A stretch of 32,362 bases of DNA, from positions 1-32,362 of the forward strand of contig JACRKE010000025.1 in assembly GCA_016215335.1 (NCBI GenBank). Direction: 5' to 3'. Below, in pieces: positions 14,846 to 21,657 of the stretch. The notes beneath the pieces are model-generated. The model saw nothing but the letters and a program-made list of their open reading frames with translations. It was not told the origin of the DNA and ran no database searches. Position numbers and translations under genes: made by a program. Every line of letters starts with the position of its first letter. The first letter of the stretch is position 1. This DNA is from Candidatus Vogelbacteria bacterium (lineage in GTDB: Bacteria > Patescibacteriota > Minisyncoccia > Phycocordibacterales > JACRKE01).

Positions 14846-15763
14846 ATGCAATTAAAATACATCGACGTTCATTCACACCTGCAGTTTTCAGCTTTTGATG
14901 CCAATCGAGAGGAGATTTTGGAGCGCATGCGCGCTGCTTCCGTAGGAACAATTGTTGTAGGAACTCAAAAAACCACCTCAAAATCATCAATCGAATTGGC
15001 ACATAGGACTTATCCACATACAGAGGGTTCCCCTCTGTATGTGGATAAGATGTGGGCAACAGTGGGCTTGCATCCTATACATACTTCTAAATCGTTCCAT
15101 GACGAAGCTGAACTCGGTGGCGGGGAAGCGGCGAAGGCTTTCACTTCACGTGGTGAAATTTTTGACTACGACACTTATTTGGAGATGGCACGAGATCCTA
15201 GGGTTGTTGCAATAGGCGAGTGTGGTCTTGACTACTACGAGCAAGTTGATGCTGAGGATCGTGAGACTAGGCTTGGAGCAGATTGGCGAGAGCGACAAAT
15301 CGATGCATTCTTGGGCCAGATTAAAGTTGCAAACGAAGTGAGGAAGCCCCTCATGTTGCATATTAGGCAAGTTAAAGGCTATGGAGGTGGCAAGGCCTAC
15401 GATGATGTGCTCGAGTTGCTCAAAAAATATTCAAAAACCCAAGCTCACGTGCACAGTTTCTGTGGGGACCCGGAAACTGCAAAAAAGTTTATAGACTTCG
15501 GTTGCACTCTCTCGTTTACCGGCGTTATTACATTTAGGCCTGAATACGCTGAAGCGGTCAAAGCCGTACCGCTCGATCGTATAATGGCTGATACCGACAG
15601 CCCTTACCTTTCACCTGTGCCTTACAGGGGTAAACAGAACGAGCCCGCTTACGTAGTTGAAATAATCAAGAAAATCGCTGAAATCAAGGAGTTGGATTTC
15701 GAAACAGCGAGAACCGCAATTTTAGAAAACTCATTTAGAGCCTTCAAGCTCGAACATCGTTAG
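14846..15763 (+). CDS. tatD: TatD family metal-dependent DNase
   Basis: The 305-residue product keeps the TatD metal-site motifs: DVHSHL (7-12), AIGECGLDYYE with the metal-bridging Glu, LMLHIRQ, HVHSFCGDP and ADTDSPYL. TatD enzymes are 3'-5' exonucleases acting on single-stranded DNA and RNA in repair or turnover. Residues 55-68 (TYPHTEGSPLYVDK) are an extra loop just before the conserved MWATVGLHP strand, encoded exactly by a 41-base perfect palindrome that also exists between genes elsewhere in the window. The loop is on the barrel surface in the family, so activity could survive. The 3' end overlaps the convergent ABC gene by 20 bases. Confidence 0.92.
   Translation: MQLKYIDVHSHLQFSAFDANREEILERMRAASVGTIVVGTQKTTSKSSIELAHRTYPHTEGSPLYVDKMWATVGLHPIHTSKSFHDEAELGGGEAAKAFTSRGEIFDYDTYLEMARDPRVVAIGECGLDYYEQVDAEDRETRLGADWRERQIDAFLGQIKVANEVRKPLMLHIRQVKGYGGGKAYDDVLELLKKYSKTQAHVHSFCGDPETAKKFIDFGCTLSFTGVITFRPEYAEAVKAVPLDRIMADTDSPYLSPVPYRGKQNEPAYVVEIIKKIAEIKELDFETARTAILENSFRAFKLEHR
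15009..15049. repeat. Palindromic element inserted in frame in tatD (two DnaA boxes)
   Basis: Arms CTTATCCACATACAGAGGG (15009-15027) and its exact complement (15031-15049) flank a TTC loop. Each arm contains a perfect DnaA box TTATCCACA (15010-15018 and, inverted, 15040-15048). Related copies with the same CAGAGGG-TTC-CCCTCTG core lie at 31148, 32018 and 32200, all outside recognised genes. Here the element is read through as 14 codons. Confidence 0.9.
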
Positions 15764-18110
15764 TTTCAACTTTTCTTATCATCCGAATCAGTTTAATTGA
15801 ATCGGCGGGTCTGTCTTCGAGTGTTGGGTCAATCATTTTTTCGTCATTGCTTACGCAGATTATTGTAAGTCTAGGATTCGATAGGTGAAGTTCGTAGATC
15901 ATTTTTCTCACTTCTGAAGCTATATTTGGATCAAGGCCATTAGTCGGTTCATCAAGAAGTAAAATTTTGGGTTTTCTCAAAAGTGCTCTTGCTAGAGCGA
16001 GTTTGGTTCGTTCTCCTTTTGAAGGTTTTAACGGGGGCGGCAAGTCTATGCTCGCACTTAAATAGGGTAGTCCAACTTTGTTTAAGACTTCTTTGATTTC
16101 GTTCTCTGAACTCTCTTCGGCATTCCACATTGTGAGATTTTTCTTGAGAGAGACGTCATTTAGAAAGTTCGGTTCGACATTCGCGTAACCCATTACAGTG
16201 TAAAGTGAATCTCTCCCATAATGTTTAATATTCTCTACATCAACTCCACCGAGTAAGACTTCGCCGTGTTCCGGATTGTATAGTCCAAGCATGCTCCGGA
16301 GCAAGCTTGTTTTGCCTGAAGCATTATCGCCGCCTATTACTACATATGAGCCAAATGGAATGGTTTCAGAAACAGCTTCGCGCATATATTTGTGGTGAAC
16401 ATCATTTAGTACTATATTCAAGTTTTCGAGTTCGCTCACACTGGTTCTTGCCGCCTCAACTGGTCCATCCGGTTTATCAAGTTCTTCATATTTACCTAAT
16501 TTCTCTTCGAGTCTTCTAATCTTTTCGACTTTATCCGGTAAGGTATTCATCCATGCATCTAATATCTTATTGAGACTTTTTTTCAGGTAGCCGATTGATT
16601 CAATGCTTGCAAGAACGTCGGGACCAGTCAATTTGCCTTGCAGGTATCTCACGTACCCAACTGTTGCTATTAAAACTTTTGCCAGTTTATTAAGACTCCT
16701 TTCCACAAGCCACTGTTTTTGGTTTTCCAGCCACCTGTCATCTGAGTTAATAGTAGCTTCTCGCTGTATTCCGAGAAATTCGCCCAAGACAGATTCTTGT
16801 AAAGGGGAACTTTTAACTTCTTCTAAGGCGGCTGTAAGCCCATCTATTCTCTTCTTGGACCTAGCTTGATCGTGATTTTGTTCCTTCTGCGCTCTTCTCT
16901 TTGAGTCAGCTTCAGCCTTATTCGCGTATAGATTGATAGGCAGATATACCAGACCTGAAATTCCTGTTATTGGGTCTATTTTTGTAATTAATGTGAGCGA
17001 TGTAATAAGGCCTGCTATAGCCGGTAACTGATGTATGAATAGTTCTTTAATCAGATCTACCGATGCCTCTATACCATCATGTAAAATCATGGCCTCTTTA
17101 GGATCGTCCTTTTTTCTAAGTAGCTCTTCAAAACTTACATAGAACAAATAGTGCGTAATCCTTTCTTGTATTTCTGCCTTTATTTCGCGCTCAATCGAAT
17201 GTGACACATCTCTTGATTTGACGTCAATCCAGTCAGATAACCCTCTTACCATCTCGTGTTCAATGAAGGCGGCGAGATTTAGTTTTCCATCCACAATAAT
17301 CCTACTTGAAAAAAATGGTGATATCTTCTCCATTACTTCAGATAGAAAATAGCCAAGCGAAATCTTGCTTGCCTTGCCGGCGAACTTGTCCAGTTTATAA
17401 GTTTTCCACAGTTCTCCAGCCACCTGAATAATGTCCGAAACGTTGTAACCATTTTTGTATTTAGTTTTTCCGCCGTGAAGTTTGGCAAGAATATGCAATT
17501 CAGTTTGACTCAGGCCGTAGTTTGATTTGACTCTGCTTGAAAAAGCCTGGATGGCCGCCTCGTCAGGAGTCGCATTGTTTCTATCGAATTCAGTGAAATC
17601 TTTTAGAATTGAACTCGTATTGACCGCTCTCGCCATGGACTCAAAATATTGCCAGCATACGCTTTCAATGTACCCGATCTGTTCATTGGTCAGTTCAGGA
17701 TTGTGTCTTTTTACATCACTTACGACTATCTCAAGCCACGAATTTATTAAGCTTTCGAACTCTCGAGAATTCACATTTATGGCCTCGCGTTCTGATACAT
17801 TCTCGCCATTTTCTATGCTAGTAAAAAATCGAATTCTCTCTATTATGGCGTTATATTTATCTATAGTTGCTTGTTCCAGAATATCGCTTAATCTCACCTC
17901 TTTGTAATGCTCCCTGCTCTCGCTGTTTTCTGTATCAAGCGACTTATTCATCGCAGATACGAGGGTGTGTCGAAGTGACTTCGCATGGTGGGCCAGAGAT
18001 AATTTTTGATCTCCCTTGTCACCTGCTGTATTTCGAGTTTTCCGCCTTACGAGTTCCTCATGTATTTCTTCAAATTGTTCAGAGCTACCCATATGCTCAT
18101 CATTATACAT
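15744..18110 (-). CDS. Divergent ABC-exporter-like ATPase with long helical N-terminus
   Basis: The 788-residue product ends in an ABC ATPase: Walker A GGDNASGKTS (about 592-600), signature SKGERTKLALARALL (about 698) and Walker B ILLLDEPTNGLD (about 715-726). The H-loop His is missing; the position reads VSNDE. Before it, residues about 335-560 align in pattern with an ABC exporter membrane domain, but only one or two stretches (LPAIAGLITSLTLITKI, LIATVGYVRYLQGKLTG) are hydrophobic. The first 330 residues are charged and helical with no recognised family. Transport is doubtful; a cytosolic or peripheral mechanical role is equally possible. The ATG at 18092 may be the true start, because TATAAT lies inside the codons just before it. 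Confidence 0.72.
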   Translation of the reverse strand: MYNDEHMGSSEQFEEIHEELVRRKTRNTAGDKGDQKLSLAHHAKSLRHTLVSAMNKSLDTENSESREHYKEVRLSDILEQATIDKYNAIIERIRFFTSIENGENVSEREAINVNSREFESLINSWLEIVVSDVKRHNPELTNEQIGYIESVCWQYFESMARAVNTSSILKDFTEFDRNNATPDEAAIQAFSSRVKSNYGLSQTELHILAKLHGGKTKYKNGYNVSDIIQVAGELWKTYKLDKFAGKASKISLGYFLSEVMEKISPFFSSRIIVDGKLNLAAFIEHEMVRGLSDWIDVKSRDVSHSIEREIKAEIQERITHYLFYVSFEELLRKKDDPKEAMILHDGIEASVDLIKELFIHQLPAIAGLITSLTLITKIDPITGISGLVYLPINLYANKAEADSKRRAQKEQNHDQARSKKRIDGLTAALEEVKSSPLQESVLGEFLGIQREATINSDDRWLENQKQWLVERSLNKLAKVLIATVGYVRYLQGKLTGPDVLASIESIGYLKKSLNKILDAWMNTLPDKVEKIRRLEEKLGKYEELDKPDGPVEAARTSVSELENLNIVLNDVHHKYMREAVSETIPFGSYVVIGGDNASGKTSLLRSMLGLYNPEHGEVLLGGVDVENIKHYGRDSLYTVMGYANVEPNFLNDVSLKKNLTMWNAEESSENEIKEVLNKVGLPYLSASIDLPPPLKPSKGERTKLALARALLRKPKILLLDEPTNGLDPNIASEVRKMIYELHLSNPRLTIICVSNDEKMIDPTLEDRPADSIKLIRMIRKVETNDVRA

Positions 18111-18136
18111 TAAGCCTTTATTAAATGCCTATACTG

Positions 18137-18165
18137 TTGCGTTTAGTAACTAGATTTGATACCAT
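18137..18165 (+). promoter_or_regulatory. Promoter of the rpsF-ssb-rpsR cluster
   Basis: TTGCGT (18137-18142), a 17-bp spacer and an extended -10 TGA-TACCAT (18160-18165). The -10 ends ten bases before the rpsF ATG, giving a leader of only a few bases. Confidence 0.55.
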
Positions 18166-18175
18166 AGCTTCACTT

Positions 18176-18655
18176 ATGGACGACGAGACAAAACTATACG
18201 AAATAGGTTATTTACTGCTCCCGATGCTCTCGGAAGAGTCGGTTCCTGCGGAAATGGAGGCCATTCGAGGAATAGTTGAAAAACAAGGAGGCGTTATCGA
18301 ATCTGCCGAAGTACCTAAATCGCGTCCTCTGGCGTATCCAATTTCGAAAAAGATTGCAAACAAGCGTCAAGAATTTACACAGGCCTATTTTGGATTTATT
18401 CAATTTAAAGTGATCTCGGAAGTCGTACCTTCCATAAAAAGCGAAATCGAAAAGCTCGATAATATATTACGCATGATGCTTGTCGAGACCGTAAAGGTGG
18501 TACCTGTCGTAAGAAGAATTCCAACTCCGCAGATTGATACTGAATTAAAACCGGAAAGCGTAAAAGACGTTTCGAAAGAATCCAAAACAGTGGAACCTCT
18601 CACTTCCGAGCAGATTGACAAGGAGGTGGAAGGTTTGATTGCCGAAGTGTTATAA
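18176..18655 (+). CDS. rpsF: Ribosomal protein bS6
   Basis: The 159-residue product shows the S6 fold: YEIGYLLLP, then a helix with IVEKQGGVIESAEVPKSRPLAYPISKK, and the strand AYFGFIQFKV, ending with DNILRMMLV. S6 binds S18 and 16S rRNA on the small-subunit platform, and S18 is encoded two genes downstream. An acidic, Ser/Thr-rich tail of about 50 residues extends past the usual core. The ATG at 18176 is chosen by homology; an upstream in-frame ATG at 18125 lies ahead of the promoter. Confidence 0.92.
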   Translation: MDDETKLYEIGYLLLPMLSEESVPAEMEAIRGIVEKQGGVIESAEVPKSRPLAYPISKKIANKRQEFTQAYFGFIQFKVISEVVPSIKSEIEKLDNILRMMLVETVKVVPVVRRIPTPQIDTELKPESVKDVSKESKTVEPLTSEQIDKEVEGLIAEVL

Positions 18656-18656
18656 T
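18648..18656 (+). promoter_or_regulatory. Extended -10 box for ssb, overlapping the rpsF stop
   Basis: TGT-TATAAT (hexamer 18651-18656) contains the rpsF TAA and ends seven bases before the ssb ATG. It should drive a leaderless ssb transcript inside the cluster. Confidence 0.6.
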
Positions 18657-18663
18657 ACAAAAC

Positions 18664-19116
18664 ATGTATTTAAACAAAGCATTGGTGATTGGGAACTTGA
18701 CTCGCGATCCTGAAGTGAGGGCTATGCCTACGGGTAATAAAGTCTGCTCTTTCTCGGTTGCGACCAATAGAGTCTGGAAAGACAAAGAGGGTGCGAAGCA
18801 AGAGGCATCAGATTTTCACAACATTGTGGTTTTCGGAAGGCAAGCGGAGACGTGCGGACAGTATCTTAAAAAAGGCCAAAATGTAATGGTCGAAGGCAGA
18901 ATGCAGACAAGATCTTGGGATGACAAGACAAGCGGAGAAAAGAAATACAGGACAGAGATTGTGGCTGATAGAGTGCAGTTCGGGCCTAAATCGATGGGTG
19001 GAGGCAATAACTCGACACAAAGTGGCGCACAGGCAAATAGCAGTGCCGCGCCCGTTCTGATAGATACGATCGAGTATCCGACCGAAGAAAGTAATCCGGA
19101 GGATATTCCATTTTAA
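18664..19116 (+). CDS. ssb: Single-stranded DNA-binding protein
   Basis: The 150-residue product has the OB-fold hallmarks of SSB: MYLNKALVIGNLTRDPEVR, FSVATNRVWKD, DFHNIVVFGRQAETCGQYLKKG and VEGRMQTRSW. A Gly/Asn/Ser-rich linker leads to the acidic tail EDIPF, the docking site for RecO, polymerase and other repair partners. It sits between rpsF and rpsR, the conserved bacterial arrangement. Confidence 0.96.
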   Translation: MYLNKALVIGNLTRDPEVRAMPTGNKVCSFSVATNRVWKDKEGAKQEASDFHNIVVFGRQAETCGQYLKKGQNVMVEGRMQTRSWDDKTSGEKKYRTEIVADRVQFGPKSMGGGNNSTQSGAQANSSAAPVLIDTIEYPTEESNPEDIPF

Positions 19117-19186
19117 TTACAAGTAAGTAGGTTGTGGATCGTATTGAGTAGAAAATACGAATCCGCATTTCCTACAAACTACTTTT

Positions 19187-19396
19187 ATGAACACAACCAA
19201 ACAATGCTATTTTTGCAACAATAACGTGAAGCATATCGATTACAAAGACGTAGACGCTTTAAAGAAGTTTATGAATCCCTACGCAAGAATGCTTTCAACC
19301 AGAAAGACAAACACCTGCTCGCTTCATCAAAGAAAACTCGCGACGGCCATCAAGCGCGCACGATTTATTGCGCTTGTGCCATTTGTGTCGAGGTAA
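19187..19396 (+). CDS. rpsR: Ribosomal protein bS18
   Basis: The 69-residue product has the S18 core IDYKDVDALKKFMNPYARML and KLATAIKRARFIALVPFV. The N-terminal CYFC pair with a later CSLH suggests the zinc-binding form of S18. S18 pairs with S6 on the small subunit. A clear terminator follows 18 bases after the stop. Confidence 0.96.
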   Translation: MNTTKQCYFCNNNVKHIDYKDVDALKKFMNPYARMLSTRKTNTCSLHQRKLATAIKRARFIALVPFVSR

Positions 19397-19414
19397 GTTT
19401 TTAAATTCAACGAA

Positions 19415-19448
19415 AACGAAAAATCGCCCCAAAAGGCGATTTTTCGTT
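19415..19448 (+). terminator. Terminator of the rpsF-ssb-rpsR cluster
   Basis: AACGAAAAATCGCC (19415-19428) pairs perfectly with GGCGATTTTTCGTT (19435-19448) around CCAAAA. The T run is inside the stem, so it may work on both strands. Confidence 0.8.
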
Positions 19449-19452
19449 GAAA

Positions 19453-19481
19453 TGGACATATCTAACTAAATCTGTTATAAT
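19453..19481 (+). promoter_or_regulatory. Strong promoter of the small-peptide island
   Basis: TGGACA (19453-19458), a 17-bp spacer and the extended -10 TGT-TATAAT (hexamer 19476-19481). It is the best promoter in the window. The predicted start near 19488 gives a leader of about 37 nt before the small ORF, containing the hairpin GCAC/GTGC. Confidence 0.7.
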
Positions 19482-19524
19482 ATATTAAGGGTTATTGCAC
19501 CGCCAAGTGCGGGAAAGGACTCTT

Positions 19525-19653
19525 ATGGAAGGACTAGTGTTTGGGTGTCTTTGGGGCTTGTTCATGTGCGGAATCTACTGGTTCGGGTGTTACGTTAACA
19601 ACCCGAACGCCACATGGAACGATCCCGCGCGGTGCTACAGGCGCCGCCAGTAG
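19525..19653 (+). CDS. Small membrane peptide of 42 residues
   Basis: The ORF begins MEGLVFGCLWGLFMCGIYW and ends with a basic CYRRRQ. Residues 3-24 form one hydrophobic, Trp/Cys/Gly-rich helix, followed by a polar NNPNATWNDPAR tail. AAAGGA lies about six bases upstream of the ATG and a strong promoter precedes it, so it looks expressed. It uses CGG, AGG and CGC Arg codons and is GC-richer than its neighbours. I do not recognise the family. A type I toxin, a membrane regulator or a coding-free structured RNA are alternatives; part of the ORF (around GGTTCGGGTG and its complement) can also fold as RNA. Confidence 0.5.
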   Translation: MEGLVFGCLWGLFMCGIYWFGCYVNNPNATWNDPARCYRRRQ

Positions 19654-19716
19654 AGACTTCTGGGAAAAGTCTCGAACCATACCCCGGACCGCAAAGCGGT
19701 CAGGGGTAGCTTTGTT
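19653..19716 (+). terminator. Hairpins ending the small-peptide transcript
   Basis: GAGACTT/AAGTCTC (19653-19673) overlaps the stop codon. A second stem, ACCCCGGACCGC with GCGGTCAGGGGT (19681-19707, one mismatch, AAA loop), is followed by AGCTTTGTT. The second is the likelier terminator. Confidence 0.55.
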
Positions 19717-19773
19717 ACAACATCACACAAGGTCCGACCCTGTAACAGGGTCGGACCTTGTGTGATGTTGTAA
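19715..19773. repeat. Perfect 28-bp hairpin with 3-base loop
   Basis: The arms 19715-19742 and 19746-19773 are exact complements around TAA. It is the longest perfect inverted repeat in the window and shares the long-stem, three-base-loop design of the elements at 1126 and 15009. It lies between the small-peptide terminator and the convergent efp gene; no T tract follows directly on either strand. Confidence 0.85.
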
Positions 19774-19808
19774 TATCGAGATTTTTAGACTCGCAAAGTA
19801 CCTTTGAT

Positions 19809-20378
19809 TTATTTATTTGAAACTCTTTCCACGTAGTCGCCCGTAGTAGTATTGATTCGGAGTACATCACCTTCATTTACAAAAAGCGGCGCGTTGATTA
19901 TCGCTCCCGTTTCCAGAGTTACTTGCTTGGTACCACCCTTAGCTGTGTCACCTTTTACGCCAGGCGCTGCTTCTTTGACCACAAGATCCATCTTTATAGG
20001 TAGTTCAACCCCAAATATTTTTTCTTCAAAAATTCTAACGTCAACTAGCATGTTTGGCTTCATAAACTGTTTGGCATCTCCAATCATATCGGGCGAGAGC
20101 TGAAAGCGTTTACTCGGATCATTGATTTCGCAGAACCAAAACTCACCTTTGTTGGTATAAAGGAATTTTACCTGGCGTTTTTCGATATCAGCTTCTTCAG
20201 CCTTGTCGCTTACATGGAATGAATATTCAACCACGCGGCCAGACATTAAGTTTCTTAATTTGGTCGCATTTACAGGTTTTCTTTGTTGTTTTCGAAAGAC
20301 GTGTGACGTCAGCACTTCGTACGGTTCGCCTTCGAAAATAATAACTTTATGTACGGTAATTTCGTTGTATTCGAGCAT
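19809..20378 (-). CDS. efp: Elongation factor P with an unusual tip loop
   Basis: The 189-residue product has the three-domain EF-P pattern: an N-terminal KOW-like domain (IIFEGEPYEVLTSHV), then VEYSFHVSDKAEEADIEKRQVKFLYT, and a C-terminal OB domain with LFVNEGDVLRINTTTGDYVERV. EF-P relieves ribosomes stalled on polyproline. The tip loop, usually PGKGxA with a modified Lys, reads RKQQRKPV here (residues 29-36); simple alignment puts Gln at the Lys34 position, with Lys/Arg on both sides. No epm-type modification gene is visible nearby. The start is ATG; no Shine-Dalgarno sequence is seen. Confidence 0.93.
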   Translation of the reverse strand: MLEYNEITVHKVIIFEGEPYEVLTSHVFRKQQRKPVNATKLRNLMSGRVVEYSFHVSDKAEEADIEKRQVKFLYTNKGEFWFCEINDPSKRFQLSPDMIGDAKQFMKPNMLVDVRIFEEKIFGVELPIKMDLVVKEAAPGVKGDTAKGGTKQVTLETGAIINAPLFVNEGDVLRINTTTGDYVERVSNK

Positions 20379-20404
20379 GGGATTTGGTTGGATTTAAGAT
20401 TTAG

Positions 20405-20440
20405 GATTTAGGAATAATGCACCGATTTTATTCCTAAATC
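20405..20440. repeat. Inverted repeat upstream of efp
   Basis: GATTTAGGAATAA (20405-20417) pairs with TTATTCCTAAATC (20428-20440). Flanking sequence repeats GATTTAGG/TTAAGATTT words. It could be a transcription regulatory site for efp or a leader hairpin. Confidence 0.5.
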
Positions 20441-20544
20441 TTACTTCTTAAATCTGTTAAGTTCTAATCCGGCTAAGATACTATATTTTTAAGTAAAAAG
20501 GAAGAGAGAGCATAGGAGCGACCTAGAAAACAAGGAGTGTAATC

Positions 20545-20595
20545 ATGACTGTGTTTTCGGAAGTACTCTTGTGGTACAACTTTTTTCCACGTTAG
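20545..20595 (+). CDS. Possible 16-residue minigene upstream of the sigma factor
   Basis: An ATG with AAGGAG seven to eight bases upstream opens a frame encoding MTVFSEVLLWYNFFPR. A TATATT box at 20482-20487 could start the transcript. It may be a leader peptide for the sigma gene or a chance frame; it is too short for homology. Confidence 0.25.
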   Translation: MTVFSEVLLWYNFFPR

Positions 20596-20620
20596 AGAGT
20601 TATACAAAAAATAGGCTACT

Positions 20621-20629
20621 TGATATAAT
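20621..20629 (+). promoter_or_regulatory. Extended -10 box of the sigma factor gene, predicted leaderless
   Basis: TGA-TATAAT is a perfect extended -10 element whose hexamer (20624-20629) ends six bases before the ATG at 20636. Confidence 0.65.
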
Positions 20630-20635
20630 AAATTC

Positions 20636-21262
20636 ATGTTTGGAACCAATTTTTTGACTAGTCGTAAGGAGAGAAAGGAGATCGACATTGCATACAAGTC
20701 AGATGAAGAGTTACTGGTGCTTTCAGTAAAGCATCCAGCGATGTTTAGTTTTATCATAAAACGCTACGAGCAGGCCTTTAGGCGTAAGGTCGTTAGAATA
20801 ATAGGTGATAGAGATGAAGTAGAGGATGTACTTCAGGAAGCATTTACGCGAATTTACATGAACGCCTCAAAGTACGAAAAAAGAGTAGGGGCCACGTTCA
20901 GTTCATGGGCGTACACGATTCTTTTAAACGTTGCGCTCACGTATTATGCGAAGTTAAAGAAGCAATCATTTAGACAACTGAGTCTTGATTCTGATGCTTT
21001 TACAACCTATCTGGAGCCAAGCGAAGATAGGTCAGAAGAAAAAGAGGCTGAAGACCATGTGGTATCAATTCTTGTGCGAATGCCACGAATGCTTTCAAGA
21101 ATACTCAGCCTTCATTTTATTGAAGACAAACCGCAGGAGGAGATCGCAAATAGTCTTCACATATCGGTAGCGGCTGTAAAGTCTAGAATACACAGAGCAA
21201 AGCGAGAGTTTAGGAAATTGGACCAGCGTTTAAGTTTGGCACAGGCTGAAAATAACAAATGA
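20636..21262 (+). CDS. ECF-type RNA polymerase sigma factor
   Basis: The 208-residue product has sigma region 2 (FSFIIKRYEQAFRRKVVRIIGDRDEVEDVLQEAF, with the DVLQE core at about 63-67 and FSSWAYTILLNVA) and region 4 (MPRMLSRILSLHFIEDKPQEEIANSL then VAAVKSRIHRAKREFRK, the HTH that binds -35 DNA). Regions 1 and 3 are missing, as in ECF factors. The stop overlaps the start of the next gene as ATGA, so a small membrane protein is made in step with it. The target genes are unknown. Confidence 0.9.
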   Translation: MFGTNFLTSRKERKEIDIAYKSDEELLVLSVKHPAMFSFIIKRYEQAFRRKVVRIIGDRDEVEDVLQEAFTRIYMNASKYEKRVGATFSSWAYTILLNVALTYYAKLKKQSFRQLSLDSDAFTTYLEPSEDRSEEKEAEDHVVSILVRMPRMLSRILSLHFIEDKPQEEIANSLHISVAAVKSRIHRAKREFRKLDQRLSLAQAENNK

Positions 21263-21591
21263 CAAATACGTATATAAATAAATCAGTGATGCGCCGTGTC
21301 TATTTAATTTGGGCTTATCGTCTGATGGTCAACAAATTTACGGCGAAGATTGCCGCTCTCGGCATATTGGCATGGGGGCTCACAATGTATGTAGTTATTG
21401 AATCAGTCATGACTAACGCCTCCAGATTAAGCGGGTTTGATTACGCCGCCTACTACTGGAATGCGTTTCTCGGTACCGGTTTTTTTGTAGAAACGATACT
21501 TGTTGCGGCTGTTTTGATAGCTGCTCTTATTGTTCTAGACACTTTAAGCAACATAAAAAACGTTACTTTCGCAATTTTCAGAAGAGTGTAA
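21259..21591 (+). CDS. Small two-helix membrane protein coupled to the sigma factor
   Basis: The 110-residue product has a basic N-terminal segment (about 28 residues), a first membrane helix near 28-50 (IAALGILAWGLTMYVVIESV), a short outside loop and a second helix near 74-97 (VETILVAAVLIAALIVLDTL), ending in a basic tail. Its ATG overlaps the sigma stop. In known ECF operons the next gene is often a membrane anti-sigma factor, so that role is possible, but no zinc-binding HxxxCxxC or other anti-sigma motif is present. No known family recognised. Confidence 0.65.
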   Translation: MTNTYINKSVMRRVYLIWAYRLMVNKFTAKIAALGILAWGLTMYVVIESVMTNASRLSGFDYAAYYWNAFLGTGFFVETILVAAVLIAALIVLDTLSNIKNVTFAIFRRV

Positions 21592-21657
21592 TTTGTGTTT
21601 GTATGAAGCTGCCTCTTGGGGTTTTAAGGTCATTCTTCTGTGAGTCTGAACTCCGCG

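Noticed and set aside
19488-19710. tmRNA, SRP RNA, RNase P RNA or 6S RNA in the island after rpsR
   Set aside because: None of the conserved core strings of these RNAs is present; a protein-coding frame with its own ribosome binding site explains the region at least as well.
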